In this document: one piece after another, positions 19,746 to 29,571 of the stretch | Layout of the letters: the number at the start of each line of letters is the position of its first letter | How positions within the stretch are numbered: position 1 is the stretch's first letter | Assembly: GCA_905221605.1 (NCBI GenBank) | Contig: CAJNDS010002190.1 | Span: 905,421-969,420 of the forward strand | Length of the DNA: 64,000 bases | Origin: Symbiodinium natans | Taxonomy: Eukaryota; Sar; Dinophyceae; Suessiales; Symbiodiniaceae | Reading direction: 5' to 3' | The notes under the pieces: generated by a model | What the model was told of the DNA's origin: nothing | The model's database searches: none | The model's input: the letters and a program-made list of their open reading frames with translations, nothing else | Translations under genes and position numbers: made by a program

Positions 19746-20442
19746 GCCCTTGGTATGTTCCCTTACTCTTGGTAAAAGGGATCCGAAGTATGGGCAATAT
19801 TATGTAAAGGGCATATAAGGGTTATATAACAAGGGGCCCAACTAACTTACGGGCCCATACTTCAGATCCCATTTTCAGGGCCTTGAGGGTTTACGACTTC
19901 GGTGCTCTGAAGACAAGACCGCCCACCTTCCGCCCCTGCCTCCGCCCCGCCCACAAACAAATAACTTCAACCGCAGTATCCCAACTTCTACAACTCACAA
20001 CCCCCCCCCCCCCCACACACACACACACACACACAAAAAAAAAAGAGGAACGACATACCAACACCTTAATGCCTAAACCTAGACTCCCAACCACACCTGA
20101 ACGCTGGGGTGTGGGGTAAGGGTTTAGGGTTTAAGTGGTATGTAGGGGTTCACGGTTTATGGCTTGGTGCTTAGGGCTTGCAACCCCACAACTGCACCTG
20201 TGCCCCATGTTTTTCATAGAAGACCCGGGGAAACGCAACAGGGCGGAAAAATGACCCCTATATAAACCCTAAACCCAAAGCGGCGGCGGGGTTGTCACAG
20301 GACTCTTCGCCGCGAGTGCCTGCGCTTAAGAAGTAGGGCTTGTAGATCTAGAGTTTGTCAAGGGTTTACAGGGTAGCCGGATATTTGGGGTTAAGGGTTT
20401 ATGGGATTATTGGGCGAATAGGTTTTTAAATGAAGCTCATAG

Positions 20443-20534
20443 GTTGGGATTTTCCCCCTTATTCTAGCAGTCCTTAGTAGGGCGTTCTATGATTCCCAAT
20501 TAAGGAGTGTTAGTATAAGGGGGAACATTTCCAA
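20443..20534. mobile_element. E2 element
   Basis: TTGGGATTTTCCCCCTTATT on the left and GTATAAGGGGGAACATTTCC on the right, inverted repeats of each other. Interior shares AGCAGTCCTTAGTAGGG with other copies. Confidence 0.75.
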
Positions 20535-20954
20535 ACTCATAGGGTTTACAGGGTTTAGGTTTAGTGTTTCTTGTGTATGGCTGTTAAGGGTCTAGGCCTT
20601 AGCTGTCGCAACCTCGAATGGAGATCCGAGGAGCATTCCCAATTTTACATCCGCAGTTTTAAGACCGTCCAGCTTTGAGAATGGAGAAACGGACACGTGC
20701 GCCAATGACCCAAAGTCTAGAACACAGGGCTAGTACATGTTGTGACACTGAGCCGGGTCCAGCGGTTTAACCCTAAACCCTGAACCCTGAACCCTAAACC
20801 CTAAACCCTAACCCTAAAACCCCCGCCTTACCACCAAGCTTTAAGATCCTAAGCCCAAAACCCTAAACCCGCCCCAAGGAGGGCACAAGTTTCCACAGCG
20901 GCCGAGGAGATTAAGGCTGCAATCCTCTAAATCCTACACGCTAAGTTTCGGTCT

Positions 20955-21058
20955 TGGGGTTTAGGGTTTAGGGTTTAGGGTTTAGAGTTTAGGGTTTAGG
21001 GTTTAGGGTTTAGGGTTTAGGGTTTAGGGTTTAGGGTTTAGGGTTTAGGGTTTAGGGC
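20955..21058. repeat. TTTAGGG tract
   Basis: About fourteen G-strand units. Confidence 0.95.
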
Positions 21059-21089
21059 ACTTAAGAACCCCAAACCCGAACCTTAGCTT

Positions 21090-21171
21090 AGGGAGTTATA
21101 GCCTACATAGCAATACTTCTACCCCAATTCAGGGCCCTTATAACCCTATTTATACCTAGGGGCCCCTACAT
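21090..21171. mobile_element. E3 element, reverse and partial
   Basis: CCTACATAGCAATACTT, AGGGCCCTTATAACCC and GGGGCCCCTACATGTAGG match the left half of E3 in reverse orientation. Confidence 0.65.
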
Positions 21172-21930
21172 GTAGGCTCCCCTCTAGGTACCGACCCCCC
21201 CATCTCCCAAACCTTAAACCTTAAACCCGAAACCCTAAACCCGAAGCCCGAACACCCTGCAAAGCAATCCTCCACCCCCCGAGTAGTCCGGACCCTGTAA
21301 CAAAAAGCAGTCGTAGGGCCCTAGACCCTAAACCATAAAACCCTAAACCCTAAACCCTAAACCCTAAAAAAGAGTAGCAGTCGTCGTAGGGCCCTAAATT
21401 CACAATTGCCATCCCTTGGTGGCACCCATCAATGGAAGACTAAGCTCGGTGCGCCCTGCGGGAACTACAGGGTTTTGGGGTTTAGGGTTTAGGGTTTAGG
21501 GTTTAGAGGGTGGCCCTGCAGTTCGCGGAAGAACCCACCACCCTCACAGTCAAGGGTTGAAAGGTTAAGGGTGCTAATGCTGAGGCCAATGGATTGCTCT
21601 CAATTCTGGGCCGATGTTTGTGCTACAGGGTTTAGAGGGTTTAGGGTTTAGGGTTTAGGGTTTACGGTTTAGGGTTTAGAGGGTTTAGGGTTGAGGGTTT
21701 AGGGTTTAGGGTTTAGGGTTCAGGGTTTCGAGAACAGACACCCAATCAGGAATCCCATGTGTAGACGGGTGCCCGGCTTCGTTCAGATGCATCTCAAACC
21801 CTCAGCCCTTCACCCACGGGTTCTCCCATGCCTCCCCCCAAAAGGGCACCCCCGCCCCCCCAAACCCTAAACCCTAAACCCTAAACCGTAAACCCTAGGG
21901 TTTCGGGAACCCCAAACCCTAAGCCCTAAG

Positions 21931-22019
21931 CGCACCCGCCGTTCTTCCGTGGCAGCTGACGGCCAGAAATTTTCCGTATGCAACAACAGCGTTCTTGCCG
22001 TGAGGGCCTTGAAGAGTAG
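21931..22019 (+). CDS. Candidate exon, unknown protein
   Basis: Frame RTRRSSVAADGQKFSVCNNS then VLAVRALKS, ending at GG|GTTTAG of the following G-strand tract. Family not recognised. Confidence 0.35.
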
Positions 22020-22132
22020 GGTTTAGGGTTTAGGGTTTAGGGTTTAGGGTTTAGGGTTTAGGGTTTAGGGTTTAGGGTTTAGGGTTTAGGGTTTAGGGTT
22101 TAGGGTTTAGGGTTTAGGGTTTAGGGTTTAGG
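22017..22132. repeat. TTTAGGG tract
   Basis: Sixteen uninterrupted G-strand units, among the longest perfect tracts here. Confidence 0.95.
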
Positions 22133-22183
22133 GCATTGGGTGATGTGAGTAGCGTATAGGGCCTAGGGTGTAGCCGATGAGCC

Positions 22184-22351
22184 ATGTACTTGCGTGACCC
22201 AGACGACTTGGTTTGCATGAGCACGTGTGCGAATGCGCAGACTCCTACCCAAGACGCCAATACCACGAAAGATTCCCAAGAAATAGTCCTTAGAATCCCT
22301 GGGCGAAACTCCTTCCGTGCAGACTTTTGCACTCCCAATCTAGAACTCTAA
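22184..22351 (+). CDS. Small ORF or exon, unknown protein
   Basis: ATG-started frame MYLRDPDDLVCMSTCANAQT, PTQDANTTKDSQEIVLRIPG, RNSFRADFCTPNLEL, 55 codons to TAA, in a segment free of telomere words. Composition is typical of a real protein. Family not recognised; the start could be an internal Met of an exon. Confidence 0.45.
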   Translation: MYLRDPDDLVCMSTCANAQTPTQDANTTKDSQEIVLRIPGRNSFRADFCTPNLEL

Positions 22352-22524
22352 GCCTAACGCTGAATCCGAAACCTTGAACGCTTTGAGGTTCAGGGCTTAG
22401 TGTCTTGGATAGTTTGAGATATGATAAGGAATCTTCAGTGATGAAACCCGGAAGCCAAAACCCCAGAACCCAAACCCCAAGCCCCAAACCCTAAACCCTA
22501 AACTTGTATTGGAGTCCTGGAGCA

Positions 22525-22702
22525 GTTGCCTACCTATATACATACCCCACAAAGCTCCTACATAGGAACCCCTTTTATAAGGCCCAAGTATATACTATCT
22601 AGGGGTTTTCGAAGAGAGCGGATCCCCAAAATAGGCCCAAAATAGTAGGAGTACCCGGAACTTCGGAAACCCCGGTATAGGTACATGGACCCTTAGGGTT
22701 TG
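22525..22702. mobile_element. E15 element with a nested E10-like element
   Basis: AACCCCTTTTATAAGGCCCA and AGTATATACTATCTAGG, then GGTATAGGTACATGGACCCT TAGGG at the right, follow the E15 copy at 62280. Between them lies CCCCAAAATAGGCCC..AAATAGTAGGAG, words of E10. Confidence 0.5.
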
Positions 22703-22724
22703 ACTGGATGGGGTGTAGGCTACC

Positions 22725-22834
22725 AGTTGCTTAAGAACTCCCCCCCCCCCAAAAAAAAAAAAAGTGCACAAATATTCTCCCGTGCAAGGACAACAGGGAT
22801 AATGATCTTCCATTTTTTCGTGGTTCTTAAGCAA
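22725..22834. mobile_element. E14 inverted-repeat element
   Basis: GTTGCTTAAGAACTCC on the left and GTGGTTCTTAAGCAAC on the right are inverted repeats; a poly-C/poly-A run lies just inside the left arm. Confidence 0.6.
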
Positions 22835-22871
22835 CAGCAGTAGGGTGAAGTGTGAAGACGGAGGTGGATAG

Positions 22872-22991
22872 ATAGGAACCCGGCGGCATGAAGGTGTTGC
22901 ATCCAGATCATGTGGAGAACAATTCGTATCAAAGCATGCTATGCTAACAAGCTGTGCACAGAGCCAGTGTCCAGCCCCAGACTGGTTTCAG
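22872..22991 (+). CDS. Candidate exon, unknown protein
   Basis: Frame RHEGVASRSCGEQFVSKHAM then LTSCAQSQCPAPDWFQ, ending TTTCAG before GGTTTAG, next to a G-strand tract. Cys-rich. A second frame is open over part of it. Family not recognised. Confidence 0.35.
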
Positions 22992-23249
22992 GGTTTAGAG
23001 TTTAGGGTTTAGGGTTTAGGGTTTATGGCTAGGGTTTAGGGTTAGAAGGGTTTAGGGCTAAACCCCAAACCCTAAGCCCTAAACTCGTAAGCCCTGCAAG
23101 CCCGCACTTAAGCAACCCTGAAGTGTGAACCCTGCAGTTGCTTCGGAGCTCCGACAAGCCCAAGACGATAAGGAAACATGCTTCACCCCCCCAAGCCCTA
23201 ACAACCATTTGTGGTTTAGGGTTTAGGGTTTAGGGTTGAGAGTTTAGGG

Positions 23250-23378
23250 GTGAAACCAGTTCGCAAGGGCTTCGAGGCATTGGCTATCGGAGTACTCAAG
23301 AAGCTTTATTCCCATCTTCGCTTTTCCCGATCCTGGCACACGAAGCTGGTGCAGGACTTAACCCTCGAACCCTTCTGA
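23250..23378 (+). CDS. Candidate exon, unknown protein
   Basis: Frame VKPVRKGFEALAIGVLKKLY, SHLRFSRSWHTKLVQDLTLE, PF then TGA: 42 codons with helical, basic text. Left border lies in degenerate TTTAGGG. Family not recognised. Confidence 0.45.
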   Translation: MKPVRKGFEALAIGVLKKLYSHLRFSRSWHTKLVQDLTLEPF

Positions 23379-23739
23379 GCCTAAACCCTAAGCCCTGAAC
23401 CCTAAACCCTAAACACTGTGAGCCCAAAACCTTGTAGGGCTCCATCCCAGCAAGCCCCACGCCTAGTTTCACCTGTTACAATCCTGAGAAGCATGTCTGC
23501 ACCGTGGCAATGAGACTCACGAATCCTCCGTAGCGTTTAGTGTTTCGGGTTTAGGGCTATGTGCCTTAGGGTTTAGGATTTCGTGCTAAGGGTTTAGGGT
23601 TCGGGTTTGGCGTTCAGGGTTCAGGTTGTTTGGGGAACACACGAGCACGCGCACGAACGCACGCACGTACGCACGCACCCACCCACCTACCAACTCACCC
23701 AGAACCTAAACTCTAAACCCAAGTAGCGTGGTCCTGTAA

Positions 23740-23865
23740 GTCTTCTATTATGAGCTGAAGATCAGTTGCGGTGCCAAGATCAAACCCCGAGGATGTCAAA
23801 ATCATGGAGTTCCGTTAAATGTCAAGATCACAGGATCTCTCGTTCTTGCGATTCTTGCGTTGTAA
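23740..23865 (+). CDS. Candidate exon, unknown protein
   Basis: Frame VFYYELKISCGAKIKPRGCQ, NHGVPLNVKITGSLVLAILA, L then TAA. Preceded by GTAAG. Family not recognised. Confidence 0.35.
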   Translation, partial: VFYYELKISCGAKIKPRGCQNHGVPLNVKITGSLVLAILAL

Positions 23866-24244
23866 TGTTTGAGCATCTGCAGCTGCAAAAGCGAAGTGAC
23901 TGCTCTGAACACGGTAAACCTTAACGCCCCAAACCCCAACCCCTGAACTCTACACTTCAACCCTCTGCCCTGAACCCTGAACCTAGTCTTACACCGCAAG
24001 CCCTAAGCCCTGAACCCGAAACCCCAAACTTAAGCCCTAAAAACTAAGCCCTGAAGCCTGACCCCAAACTTAAGCCCTGAACCCTAAACCCTCAACCCTA
24101 AACCCTAAACCCTAAACCCTAAACCCCAGAACCCCCCGAATCCTCAGGCATACAGACTCCGGGCTTGAAACGCGAAAGCCTTGAACCCTGGCTCCCCCCA
24201 CGATCCACGCCTTGAGTGCGCTTAGGGCTTGCAGGGTTCAGGGT

Positions 24245-24320
24245 TTGGGGTTTAGGGTTTGGGTTTAGGGTTTGGGGTTTAGGGTTTGGGGTTTAGGGTT
24301 TGGGGTTTAGGGTTTGGGGC
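24245..24320. repeat. Alternating TTTAGGG and TTTGGGG tract
   Basis: Strict alternation of GGGTTTA and GGGGTTT units, giving a 14-15 bp higher-order period. Confidence 0.85.
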
Positions 24321-24348
24321 TGAGGGTTTCGGATTCGGGGTTTAGGGT

Positions 24349-24543
24349 TTGTTGTTGTTTTACATTACGATTCCGCAAGGGCGTTATATGGTAAGTCAAC
24401 ATATTGCTTTGTTCATGGAAGTTCCAGTTCAGCAAGAACCCAGCAAGGGTGTAGGGTTTAGTCTCAACCCGACTGGATCCGCGGATGAGGCGAACGCAGA
24501 GGAATATCATCTGATGACTGAGGGCCGTCAGCTCAGACAGTAG
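24349..24543 (+). CDS. Small ORF or exon, unknown protein
   Basis: Frame MLLFYITIPQGRYMVSQHIA, LFMEVPVQQEPSKGVGFSLN, PTGSADEANAEEYHLMTEGR to TAG. The C-terminal half looks coding (acidic, no telomere words except a GTAGGGTTTAG that reads through as GVGFS). Family not recognised. Confidence 0.4.
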   Translation: MLLFYITIPQGRYMVSQHIALFMEVPVQQEPSKGVGFSLNPTGSADEANAEEYHLMTEGRQLRQ

Positions 24544-24683
24544 CACCAGTGGTATCTCTGCTCTCCTCGTTTTATGCTCAGGCCTTGAGAAGCTAAATCC
24601 GAAATCCTAAACCCTAAACCCTAAACCCTAAACCCTAAACCCTAAACCGGGTCTAGTTAGTTTAGGGTTTCCTGGGGCTTGCA

Positions 24684-24742
24684 GGGTTTAGGGTTTAGGG
24701 TTTAGGGTTTAGGGTTTAGGGTTTAGGGTTTAGGGTTTAGGG
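24684..24742. repeat. TTTAGGG tract
   Basis: About eight G-strand units, abutting the E8 element at 24743. Confidence 0.95.
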
Positions 24743-24860
24743 CTACTAGGACCCGGGGTAGGCCCCTAGTCCCTTTCTTTAGGCCTTACGTTCCCTTAGA
24801 ATCCCAAACCAAAAAGGGCACCCTTGTTTCATTCCTAGATCACTCTTGGGTCTAGTCTAG
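24743..24860. mobile_element. E8 element (CTAGGACCC..GGGTCTAG family)
   Basis: CTACTAGGACCCGGGGTAGG on the left and CTTGGGTCTAGTCTAG on the right are inverted repeats; AAAAAGGGCACCCTTG inside. Other copies at 34087, 58424 and, partly, 9762 and 63140. Confidence 0.65.
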
Positions 24861-25394
24861 GGTTTCTATTTCCTTTGGAGTCATGTGGGCCGATTTGCCG
24901 ATCTGGCCGTATCGCCTGTTCTCACCATCTATACACAGGGGTTTTTCCCAAAAGAGGGGTACCCCTGTTATACCCCCAAAAAGGGGACCCCTAGTTTCGA
25001 ATCCCTCCCCCCCCCCCCCCCCCATATCGTGCTACCTATCCATCAATCCATCCTGCCATGCTTTTCTGGCATTGCATCTAGACATGCATCTGCACAATCT
25101 GAACAACCACGCCAGAGCCCTACAAACAAACCCCTATCGACCTGTAACCCTAAAACAGGGGTAGCGTTGACCAGTTTGTGGTCTTTATTACCCTTAGTCC
25201 CCTTCATAATCCTTCCCCCTAAACCCTAAACCCCAAACCCTAAACCCTAAACCCTAAACCCCAAACCCTTTTGATATGGCCCTAGACAACCCAATGCCCT
25301 AGGCAACCCGAACACCCCACAACTCCCAAGGCCGAATCGAGCTTTCGGGGGTCAAGGCTTAAAGGGCCACCATGGTCGCATGCTTGATATACCC

Positions 25395-25498
25395 CCCTAA
25401 ACCCTGAACCCTGAACCCTGAACCCTGAACCCTGAACCCTGAACCCTGAACCCTAAACCCTAAACCCTAAACCCTAAACCCTAAACCCTAAACCCTAC
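25395..25498. repeat. C-strand tract, CCCTGAA block then CCCTAAA block
   Basis: Eight CCCTGAA units followed by about seven CCCTAAA units, with a clean switch point. Confidence 0.9.
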
Positions 25499-25502
25499 GC
25501 TG

Positions 25503-25640
25503 ATACCAGCATCCCTGATTCTAGGAACCTGAAAAAACGGTCAGCCCACTCCTTGAGACCCCCCCCTGAACTTCGCAACCCGCCCCCCGCACGCTTGAAA
25601 CCTCGAGCTCCTCGACTGCCCAACAGACAGAGTCTAAACT
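25503..25640 (+). CDS. Candidate exon, unknown protein
   Basis: Frame DTSIPDSRNLKKRSAHSLRP, PPELRNPPPARLKPRAPRLP is open up to the E6 element at 25639. Pro/Arg-rich, so openness may be compositional. Confidence 0.3.
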
Positions 25641-25750
25641 TGGAGCTTCATGGGTGCTAATAACCCCAACTATAAATTATAACCTACTTCGACTCCGGGG
25701 GCTTATAGGTACAGTGAACATTGGGGTTATAAGTGCCCTGAACCTCCAAG
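25639..25750. mobile_element. E6 element
   Basis: CTTGGAGCTTCATGGG and GTGCCCTGAACCTCCAAG as inverted ends; GGGGTTATAAGTGCCC inside, as in the copy at 2778. Confidence 0.75.
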
Positions 25751-25907
25751 TAGGGTTTAAGGAGACAGGAGGAGGACCAAGGCCGCAACATTTCCAAACG
25801 CTAGAGCCCAAACCCAAAAACACCAACGCCTAAACCCTGAACCCTAAACCCTAAACCCTAAATCCTAAATCAAAGTCACCAGACCCACCAAGCTCTACTT
25901 ACAAGCC

Positions 25908-26043
25908 CCTTTTGACGTAGTAAGTCTATTTAGCATCCCCTGGACCCCCTTCAGAATCCCCACTTTTAGGGTTTAGAGTTTAGGGTTTAGGGTTTAGAAC
26001 CCAACGTACGAACCCTACCTACAAAGTCAAATGGGCTTCCAAG
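25908..26043. mobile_element. E7 element split by TTTAGGG units
   Basis: Left arm CTTACAAGCCCCTTTTGACG..TAAGTCTA, right arm ACAAAGTCAAATGGGCTTCCAAG. Five G-strand units (25964-25999) replace the centre seen in the copies at 41847 and 60426. Confidence 0.7.
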
Positions 26044-26059
26044 TAGCCGCACAGCAGGA

Positions 26060-26092
26060 TTTCCCCTAAGACCTAAACCCTAAACCCTAACC

Positions 26093-26124
<32 letters not shown>

Positions 26125-26221
26125 AACCCTAAACCCTAAACCCTAAACCCTAAACCCTAAACCCTAAACCCTAAACCCTAAACCCTAAACCCTAAACCCT
26201 AAACCCTAAACCCTAAACCCT
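26060..26221. repeat. CCCTAAA tract with CCCTCAA block
   Basis: Five CCCTCAA units then about fifteen CCCTAAA units, ending at the candidate exon 26222. Confidence 0.95.
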
Positions 26222-26319
26222 GTCAGGAGAAACTTGGCCCCAAGAAGCCGTAGCTTGAAATCAGGCCTGGAGTTGGTGATGATCGCAAGGCCGGGTACTG
26301 AGCCAAAGGTCAACAACCC
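26222..26319 (+). CDS. Candidate exon ending at a telomere GT
   Basis: Frame VRRNLAPRSRSLKSGLELVM then IARPGTEPKVNN, ending AACCC|GTTTAGGG. C-strand tract left, G-strand tract right. Family not recognised. Confidence 0.4.
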
Positions 26320-26594
26320 GTTTAGGGTTTAGGGTTTAGGGTTTAGGGTTTAGGGTTTAGGGCTTAGGGTTTAGGGCTTAGGGCTTAGGGTTTAGGGCTC
26401 ATAAGGCCTAGGGTTTACGGCTTATCTAGGGTTTGCGGTTTATCCAGGGTTTTGGGCTTCTTGAGGATTTAGGGTTTCAGGGTTGCGGCTCAGAGAGTTG
26501 GAGATACCGGAGGCAGAAGGTTCAGTTTCGGAAGGCGCAGGCGTGCGCGGCGCGTGGTCAGCAACGAGCGGCAACGAGCGCGGATGGGCCAAAA

Positions 26595-26706
26595 GGTTAG
26601 GGTTTAGGGTTTAGGGTTTAGGGTGTAGGGTGTAGGGTGTAGGGTTTAGGGTTTAGGGTTTAGGGCTTAGGGCTTAGGGCTTAGGGTTTAGGGTTTAGGG
26701 TTTAGG
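26595..26706. repeat. G-strand tract with GGGTGTA and GGGCTTA blocks
   Basis: Fifteen units in ordered blocks: TTTAGGG, three GGGTGTA, TTTAGGG, three GGGCTTA, TTTAGGG. It ends at the first exon of the gene model at 26706. Confidence 0.9.
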
Positions 26707-27908
26707 GTTACTCGAGCGGGCAGCGACAGCGCTGGCAAAAAGCGACCCCCGCACGTTTACGCGATCGTGCAGGCCACAGGGCGAATCCAGCTACGAAACG
26801 CGGAGGGCGATGTGCTCAAGATTGCAGACTTGGTAGCCCAGTGGTACCCTTGACCCTTTTTTCTTTTGGTTCTGGGGTCCCCTGACTCATTGAGTAACCA
26901 ACACAAAAAAAAGGTGCCCTAATTTTTATATGGTTGCTGGGCCACCAAGGAGAAGAGGTCACTGCCCTGCATGAGTTAAGGGCTAGAAGGAGGGACCCCC
27001 AGAAGGGACCCTTAATCTTATTCCCTTGTATAACCCATATATATATATATATATAGATATATAGATATATATATATATATATAATATTATATATATAGAT
27101 ATATATACCTTACATAGCCCCTATATACCTAAGTAGGCCCTAAACAACCCCCAAAGAACCCCAAAGGGTCCCTTTATTAGGGGCCCGCCTTCAGTCACTT
27201 AAATGCGTACTGGCCAGGCGCTTCAAGGGACCTGCCTGAAACCGTATACCCGATGAGCCAGCGAGCAAGCCTGGAGCGACACGCCTGCACGAAGGGCACA
27301 TCAGAAGAACTCCCCGACATGGCCCGGAGTGCTCAACAGCCTGTTGTTCACCTAAACCCTAAACCCTAAGCTCTATAAACGTTACCCCAAACCCGAGATA
27401 GACCCCGATGGGATTTCGGAGCACCTGGGTTTGAGGGCTCAGATGTGTAGGGGGTTCAGTTTAGGGTTTAGGGTTTAGGGTTTGGGTTTAGGGTTTGGGT
27501 TTAGGGTTTAGGGAGTTTTGCTTCGGGGTTTGGCCGCAGGCGGCATCCCACTCAGAAGCGGATTGATTTCCTGCTGCCCGACGAGAGCGAGACTGAGGCA
27601 AGAGGGCCCCTAAACCCTAAACCCTGGGGGTGGCGACGAGGATGCTATTGTAAAGGGACTAGAGGAGGGACCTTTATAAGGGACCTTTATGGTTCTTTAG
27701 GGGCTATTCAAGGGCTACTTAGGTATACAGGGACGATATAAGGTATCTATAGGGGTTACATTGGGGAACAAGATTAAGGGTACGGTGCCTTCTAGGGGTT
27801 CCTTTTTTTCCCCTGAAAGTTTCAGAATGTTTTTGTCACAGGGTTTTTGAGGTGGAGTTGGCTCAAGCAAAAAATCCCCACACCCTCTTCACAAAATACA
27901 AACCCTAA
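26706..27908 (+). CDS. Six-exon gene model, unknown protein, introns made of E1, E9 and telomere repeats
   Basis: Exons: 26706-26832 (PPHVYAIVQATGRIQLRNAE..DVLKIADL), 26950-26972 (EKRSLPC), 27195-27342 (HLNAYWPGASRDLPETVYPM..RHACTKGTSEELPDMARS), 27371-27444 (LYKRYPKPEIDPDGISEHLG), 27540-27605 (RHPTQKRIDFLLPDESETEA) and 27842-27908 (VFEVELAQAKNPHTLFTKYK, stop in CCCTAA). Borders are GT-AG, GA-AG, GT-AG, GT-AG and GC-AG, and every junction keeps phase. The third gap is only 28 nt and is two CCCTAAA units plus flanks, too short for a normal intron. Five-prime end unknown. I do not recognise the protein. Fit of all five phases is the main support; RNA evidence is needed for each border. Confidence 0.45.
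26833..26949 (+). mobile_element. E1 element acting as a GT-AG intron
   Basis: Whole element is CTTGGTAGCCCAGTGG to GGGCCACCAAG (26829-26949). Spliced between CTTG|GTAGCC and CCAAG|GAG it joins IADL to EKRSLP in phase 0. The donor and acceptor both lie inside the inverted ends. Confidence 0.65.
26973..27194 (+). mobile_element. E9 element acting as a putative GA-AG intron
   Basis: CTAGAAGGAGGGACC on the left, (TA)n with TAGATATATA in the middle, CATAGCCCCTATATACC and GGGTCCCTTTATTAGGGGCC on the right. Donor GAGTTAAGG and acceptor CTTCAG give an in-frame junction. Confidence 0.5.
27606..27841 (+). mobile_element. E9 element within a putative GC-AG intron
   Basis: Starts GCCCCTAAACCC with two telomere units, then E9 (about 27648-27806: GGGACTAGAGGAGGGACC, GGGGCTATTCAAGGGCTAC, TTAAGGG..CCTTCTAGGGG), then a T-rich tail ending TTTTTGTCACAG. 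Confidence 0.5.
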
Positions 27909-28043
27909 ACCCCGAACCCTAAACCCTCAACCCTTTAAACCCTAAACCCTAAACCCCTAAACCCCTCATCCTGTCATGTCCGCTGAAAGGGGGCAGCCCG
28001 GCCACCGGCGCTGGCCATGAAGCACCTGAAGGTGTCTTGGGAT

Positions 28044-28122
28044 GGTTTAGGGTTTAGGGTTTAGGGTTTAGGGTTTAGGGTTTAGGGGTTAGGGTTTAGG
28101 GTTTAGGGTTTAGGGTTTAGGG
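28044..28122. repeat. TTTAGGG tract
   Basis: About eleven G-strand units. The 80 bp to its left reads GGSPATGAGHEAPEGVLG and ends TG|GTTTAG, a further possible exon. Confidence 0.9.
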
Positions 28123-28411
28123 TTGGTTGAGGGTGCCTTTTTGGGGGAGGGGGCGGCTTGTCAAATCTAACTAGGGCCGAACTGGGGTGTTCAGGGCTGA
28201 GGAAAGTTCAGGGTTCAGGGTTCAGGGTTTAGGGTTTAGGGTTTGGGGTGCTTTGCAATTACCATTCTTGAGCTGCCACTAGGGGGCGGGTGGGGCGGAT
28301 CGACCGAACCCTTCCAATAAGGCCGAAACAATCACTCCACTTGTAGGGTGCTTAGGGGGAAAGTTGGCTACCCTAAACCCTGAGCCCTAAGCCCTAAACT
28401 CGAAACCCTAA

Positions 28412-28684
28412 GTCGTAAACCCTAATGTTGGAGGATGCTACAGCAAGCTCCGCCTACGCAGGGTGCAACAATGGTCATTCCATGGTCATTCCCAAGGCGG
28501 GCACGGAATTGCCCAAGGGAGCCCTGGCCGTGAAGTAGAGGGCACGACTTTTCTGGTGTCTTCCCTGCGCCCGGCCGGTAGCTTTGAAAAGGCGAAGGTT
28601 CTGGTGCCGTACTGGTGCGCCAAAACGGCCGAGGGGGCGAACGAAGCATCCTTGAGACTGGTGAAGACGACGTACCTGAACTAG
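28412..28684 (+). CDS. Candidate exon or small gene, unknown protein
   Basis: Open for 90 codons from CCCTAAG to a TAG: GGCYSKLRLRRVQQWSFHGH, VEGTTFLVSSLRPAGSFEKA, KVLVPYWCAKTAEGANEASL, RLVKTTYLN. The VLVPYW..RT-like text faintly recalls a module of dinoflagellate retroelement polyproteins, but I am not sure. It is one of the longest islands without telomere words. Confidence 0.45.
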   Translation, partial: VVNPNVGGCYSKLRLRRVQQWSFHGHSQGGHGIAQGSPGREVEGTTFLVSSLRPAGSFEKAKVLVPYWCAKTAEGANEASLRLVKTTYLN

Positions 28685-28703
28685 TGCATGTTCTGCATCG
28701 ACT

Positions 28704-28780
28704 AGGGTTTAGGGTTCAGGGTTTAGGGTTTAGGGTTTAGGGTTTAGGGTTTAGGGTTTAGGGTTTAGGGTTTAGGGTTC
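28704..28780. repeat. TTTAGGG tract
   Basis: About eleven G-strand units. 28781-29150 is unique sequence without a convincing gene. Confidence 0.95.
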
Positions 28781-29166
28781 AGTTCAGCCTAAGGGCTACC
28801 GGAAACGTTTATGGTTTCGGGCTCAACTCTCTTCTACTGTGTTTGGAGCCCATGTAACCTGACTGTTTGGGTATAAGACCTCTAAAAACGGCTATAAGAT
28901 TATAAAAGGTGGGGTCTGTAGGGACCAGTAGTGCCCGAGGTGCCTACTAGCTGTGTGGGCCCTGCTCAACCCCTCTAGACGTCTAGGTAAAGCCTTGCTT
29001 AGGCGTGTGCCTAACCAGTAATTGCAGCGCCTTGATAGGAGTCACCATTCTAGCCCCCAACTCCCAACCCAAACACACAAAAAAAAAAACTTCGCAGCAC
29101 ACCAACTCCTGTAGCCCTTTGTCTCGAGATATGTTCCCCTTACAAAACCCTTTATGCGCACCCAGA

Positions 29167-29275
29167 GGAGTTTCTAAGCCTCGAAATCCCAAGCTCTGTG
29201 TGGGCAAGGAGAATGATGAGTGGGTGCTGGTACAGCCGCGATGCACCTGCTGCGCCCACAGGAGAGGGAAGGGTT
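29167..29275 (+). CDS. Candidate exon, Cys-containing
   Basis: Frame KPRNPKLCVGKENDEWVLVQ then PRCTCCAHRRGKG after an AG at CACCCAG. The CxxC pairs (CTCC) are visible but too little for a zinc finger call. Confidence 0.35.
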
Positions 29276-29571
29276 TACGGTTTTAGGGTCTAGGGTGTTT
29301 AGGCTTCAGGGTTATTGGTTATACCTACTCATTGAGGGGTAGTGACTAGTAAAGTGTAGGTAAATACTAGCGGACTTAAACCGTGAACAAACCTGGCTTT
29401 TCCGAAGCCTTCCCCCAACCCCTAAAGTCTACACCTTTTCAAGGCCTTCGAAGCCCCTAGAGCCCTGCAAACAAACAAGAGTCGGCCTCAAACCCACACA
29501 CCACGCCAACCTAACAGCGCCGCAAAACATCGATCTCCTAGGTTGTTTCGCGAAATAGATATGGGAGTCTA

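Noticed and set aside
24883-25229. Two overlapping open frames of 93 and 114 codons
   Set aside because: They run through a poly-C run and element-like text (GGGGTACCCC, AAAGGGGACCCC); two frames open at once suggests composition rather than coding.
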